Positions 15,762 to 16,161 of a DNA stretch of 16,161 nucleotides are shown piece by piece. The notes under the pieces are model-generated. The model ran no database searches. It worked only from the letters and a program-made list of their open reading frames with translations, and was not told the DNA's origin. Source of the DNA: JACVSF01 sp036702855 (lineage in GTDB: Bacteria; Cyanobacteriota; Cyanobacteriia; Phormidesmidales; Phormidesmidaceae); the NCBI GenBank assembly GCA_036702855.1, contig DATNQF010000139.1:1-16161 (forward strand), read 5' to 3'. Position 1 is the stretch's first letter. Each line of letters starts with the position of its first letter. Both the position numbers and the translations under genes were made by a program.

Positions 15762-15790
15762 GATGGGCAAAGGACTAGCCCATGCCCATC
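15762..15790. terminator. Hairpin after the GH1 gene
   Basis: GATGGGCA (15762-15769) and TGCCCATC (15783-15790) form a perfect 8-base stem with a 13-base loop, starting 2 bases after the GH1 stop codon. No T-tract follows, so intrinsic termination is uncertain. Its position at the end of the three-gene block fits a transcript end or 3'-end stabiliser. Confidence 0.4.
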
Positions 15791-15848
15791 AAATCCTAAA
15801 GACACGCGTAGGTATGATTACGCTTTGTTTGGCCTGCTCTACTAGTTT

Positions 15849-15922
15849 GGCAAGACTAAAAGTGGGCATTGCGTAGGCTGGATTTCGCGTTGCTTAACCC
15901 AACCTACCCCTTTAGCCTTGCC
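15849..15922. repeat. Palindromic intergenic repeat of the cyanobacterial GTAGGTTGGGTT type
   Basis: Outer arms GGCAAGACTAAAAG (15849-15862) and CCTTTAGCCTTGCC (15909-15922) pair at 12 of 14 positions. Inner arms GTAGGCTGG (15873-15881) and CCAACCTAC (15899-15907) pair at 8 of 9. The core around TTTCGCGTTGCTTAACCCAACCTAC resembles a palindrome I know to recur between genes in many cyanobacteria. The mismatches suggest an old copy. It could fold into a long hairpin in RNA between convergent genes. Confidence 0.6.
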
Positions 15923-15967
15923 AGTCCACCAGTGGTTTGACAACTTTAAAAGAAGGCATTAAGTCTA

Positions 15968-16045
15968 TGTCATTGCGAGCAGAGCGAAGCAATCTCGGTG
16001 CAACAGATCTCAGGACGGAGATTGCTTCACAAGCTCGCAATGACA
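15968..16045. repeat. REP/MITE-like long palindrome, CATTGCGAG...GAAGCAATCTC family
   Basis: The outer arms TGTCATTGCGAGC (15968-15980) and GCTCGCAATGACA (16033-16045) are perfect over 13 bases. The inner arms GAAGCAATCTC (15986-15996) and GAGATTGCTTC (16018-16028) are perfect over 11. A 21-base loop lies at the centre, with short unpaired bulges between arms. Very similar CATTGCGAG/GAAGCAATC elements occur scattered in genomes of quite unrelated bacteria and resemble small non-autonomous mobile elements. No coding capacity. Confidence 0.8.
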
Positions 16046-16073
16046 ATTCACAGCCTTAGTCTTGTTAGAGCCA

Positions 16074-16161
16074 TTAGGGTTCGTTGTAGCCACCTGTATC
16101 GGTTGAAAAATCGTTGAACCAGCCTCGGCGCTTGAAGTAGTAGACCAAAGCTGCTGCAATC
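16074..16161 (-). CDS. C-terminal end of a gene on the minus strand, probable membrane protein
   Basis: Read on the minus strand, the frame from the window edge gives 28 codons and a TAA at 16074-16076. The peptide runs IAAALVYYFKRRGWFND and then FSTDTGGYNEP. It looks like the end of a membrane helix (IAAALVYYF), a basic cytoplasmic boundary (KRR) and a polar tail, as in the C-terminus of a small membrane protein. I do not recognise the family. It converges on the GH1 gene. Codon choice and the sensible topology argue it is real, but only a fragment is visible. Confidence 0.5.
   Translation of the reverse strand, partial: IAAALVYYFKRRGWFNDFSTDTGGYNEP

Noticed and set aside
15849..16045. Attachment site or insertion-sequence ends
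   Set aside because: No integrase or transposase gene is near, the two palindromes are unrelated to each other, and no target duplication is visible.

Overview
The window is a stretch of cyanobacterial chromosome. The octamer GCGATCGC (HIP1) occurs about 20 times in 16 kb, mostly inside genes, which is a strong cyanobacterial signature. Intermediate-to-high GC, long runs of purine and then pyrimidine bases between genes, and a GTTGGGTT-type palindrome suggest a filamentous, non-model lineage such as a Leptolyngbya-like organism. The genus is inference. No tRNA, rRNA, CRISPR array, transposase or phage gene is visible.

Layout. (1) 1-1473, + strand: a GH10 endo-xylanase-like glycosidase whose 5' end lies outside the window. 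(2) 1523-1918 and 2084-4840, + strand: a small two-CBS-domain protein, then a large fusion of an ADP-forming acyl-CoA synthetase with a GNAT acetyltransferase that keeps both catalytic histidines. (3) 4841-5322: a gap with no credible gene. (4) 5323-6315 and 6437-7333, - strand: a DHRS1-like short-chain dehydrogenase and an AEC-family membrane transporter. (5) 7416-8213, + strand: a SAM-dependent methyltransferase, convergent with 4-alpha-glucanotransferase (malQ, 8275-9786, - strand). (6) 9944-10378, + strand: a Nudix hydrolase with a TTG start, then a 240-base purine/pyrimidine-skewed imperfect inverted repeat, then a RidA-family deaminase (10656-11045). RidA ends 7 bases from a convergent small membrane protein of unknown function (11053-11577). 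(7) 11845-15759, + strand: three genes that look like one lipid/glycoside module, namely a geranylgeranyl-reductase-type flavoprotein, an MGDG-synthase/UgtP-type glycosyltransferase and a GH1 glycosidase whose start overlaps the end of the glycosyltransferase. (8) 15760-16073: a hairpin and two unrelated palindromic repeats between convergent gene ends, followed by the last 28 codons of a - strand gene running off the window.

Most genes are recognisable housekeeping or accessory metabolism. Glycogen/maltodextrin breakdown is represented by malQ, reactive-metabolite clean-up by RidA and Nudix, and acyl-CoA metabolism with protein acetylation by the fusion enzyme. The best candidate for something not well described is the block 11845-15759. 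Cyanobacteria are known to make their galactolipids through a GT2 enzyme (MgdA) plus an epimerase. A second, plant/Bacillus-type GT28 glycosyltransferase, translationally coupled to an unusual GH1 enzyme and preceded by an isoprenoid-reductase-like flavoprotein, could be an extra glycolipid synthesis or remodelling pathway. That role is inferred from families and gene order only.
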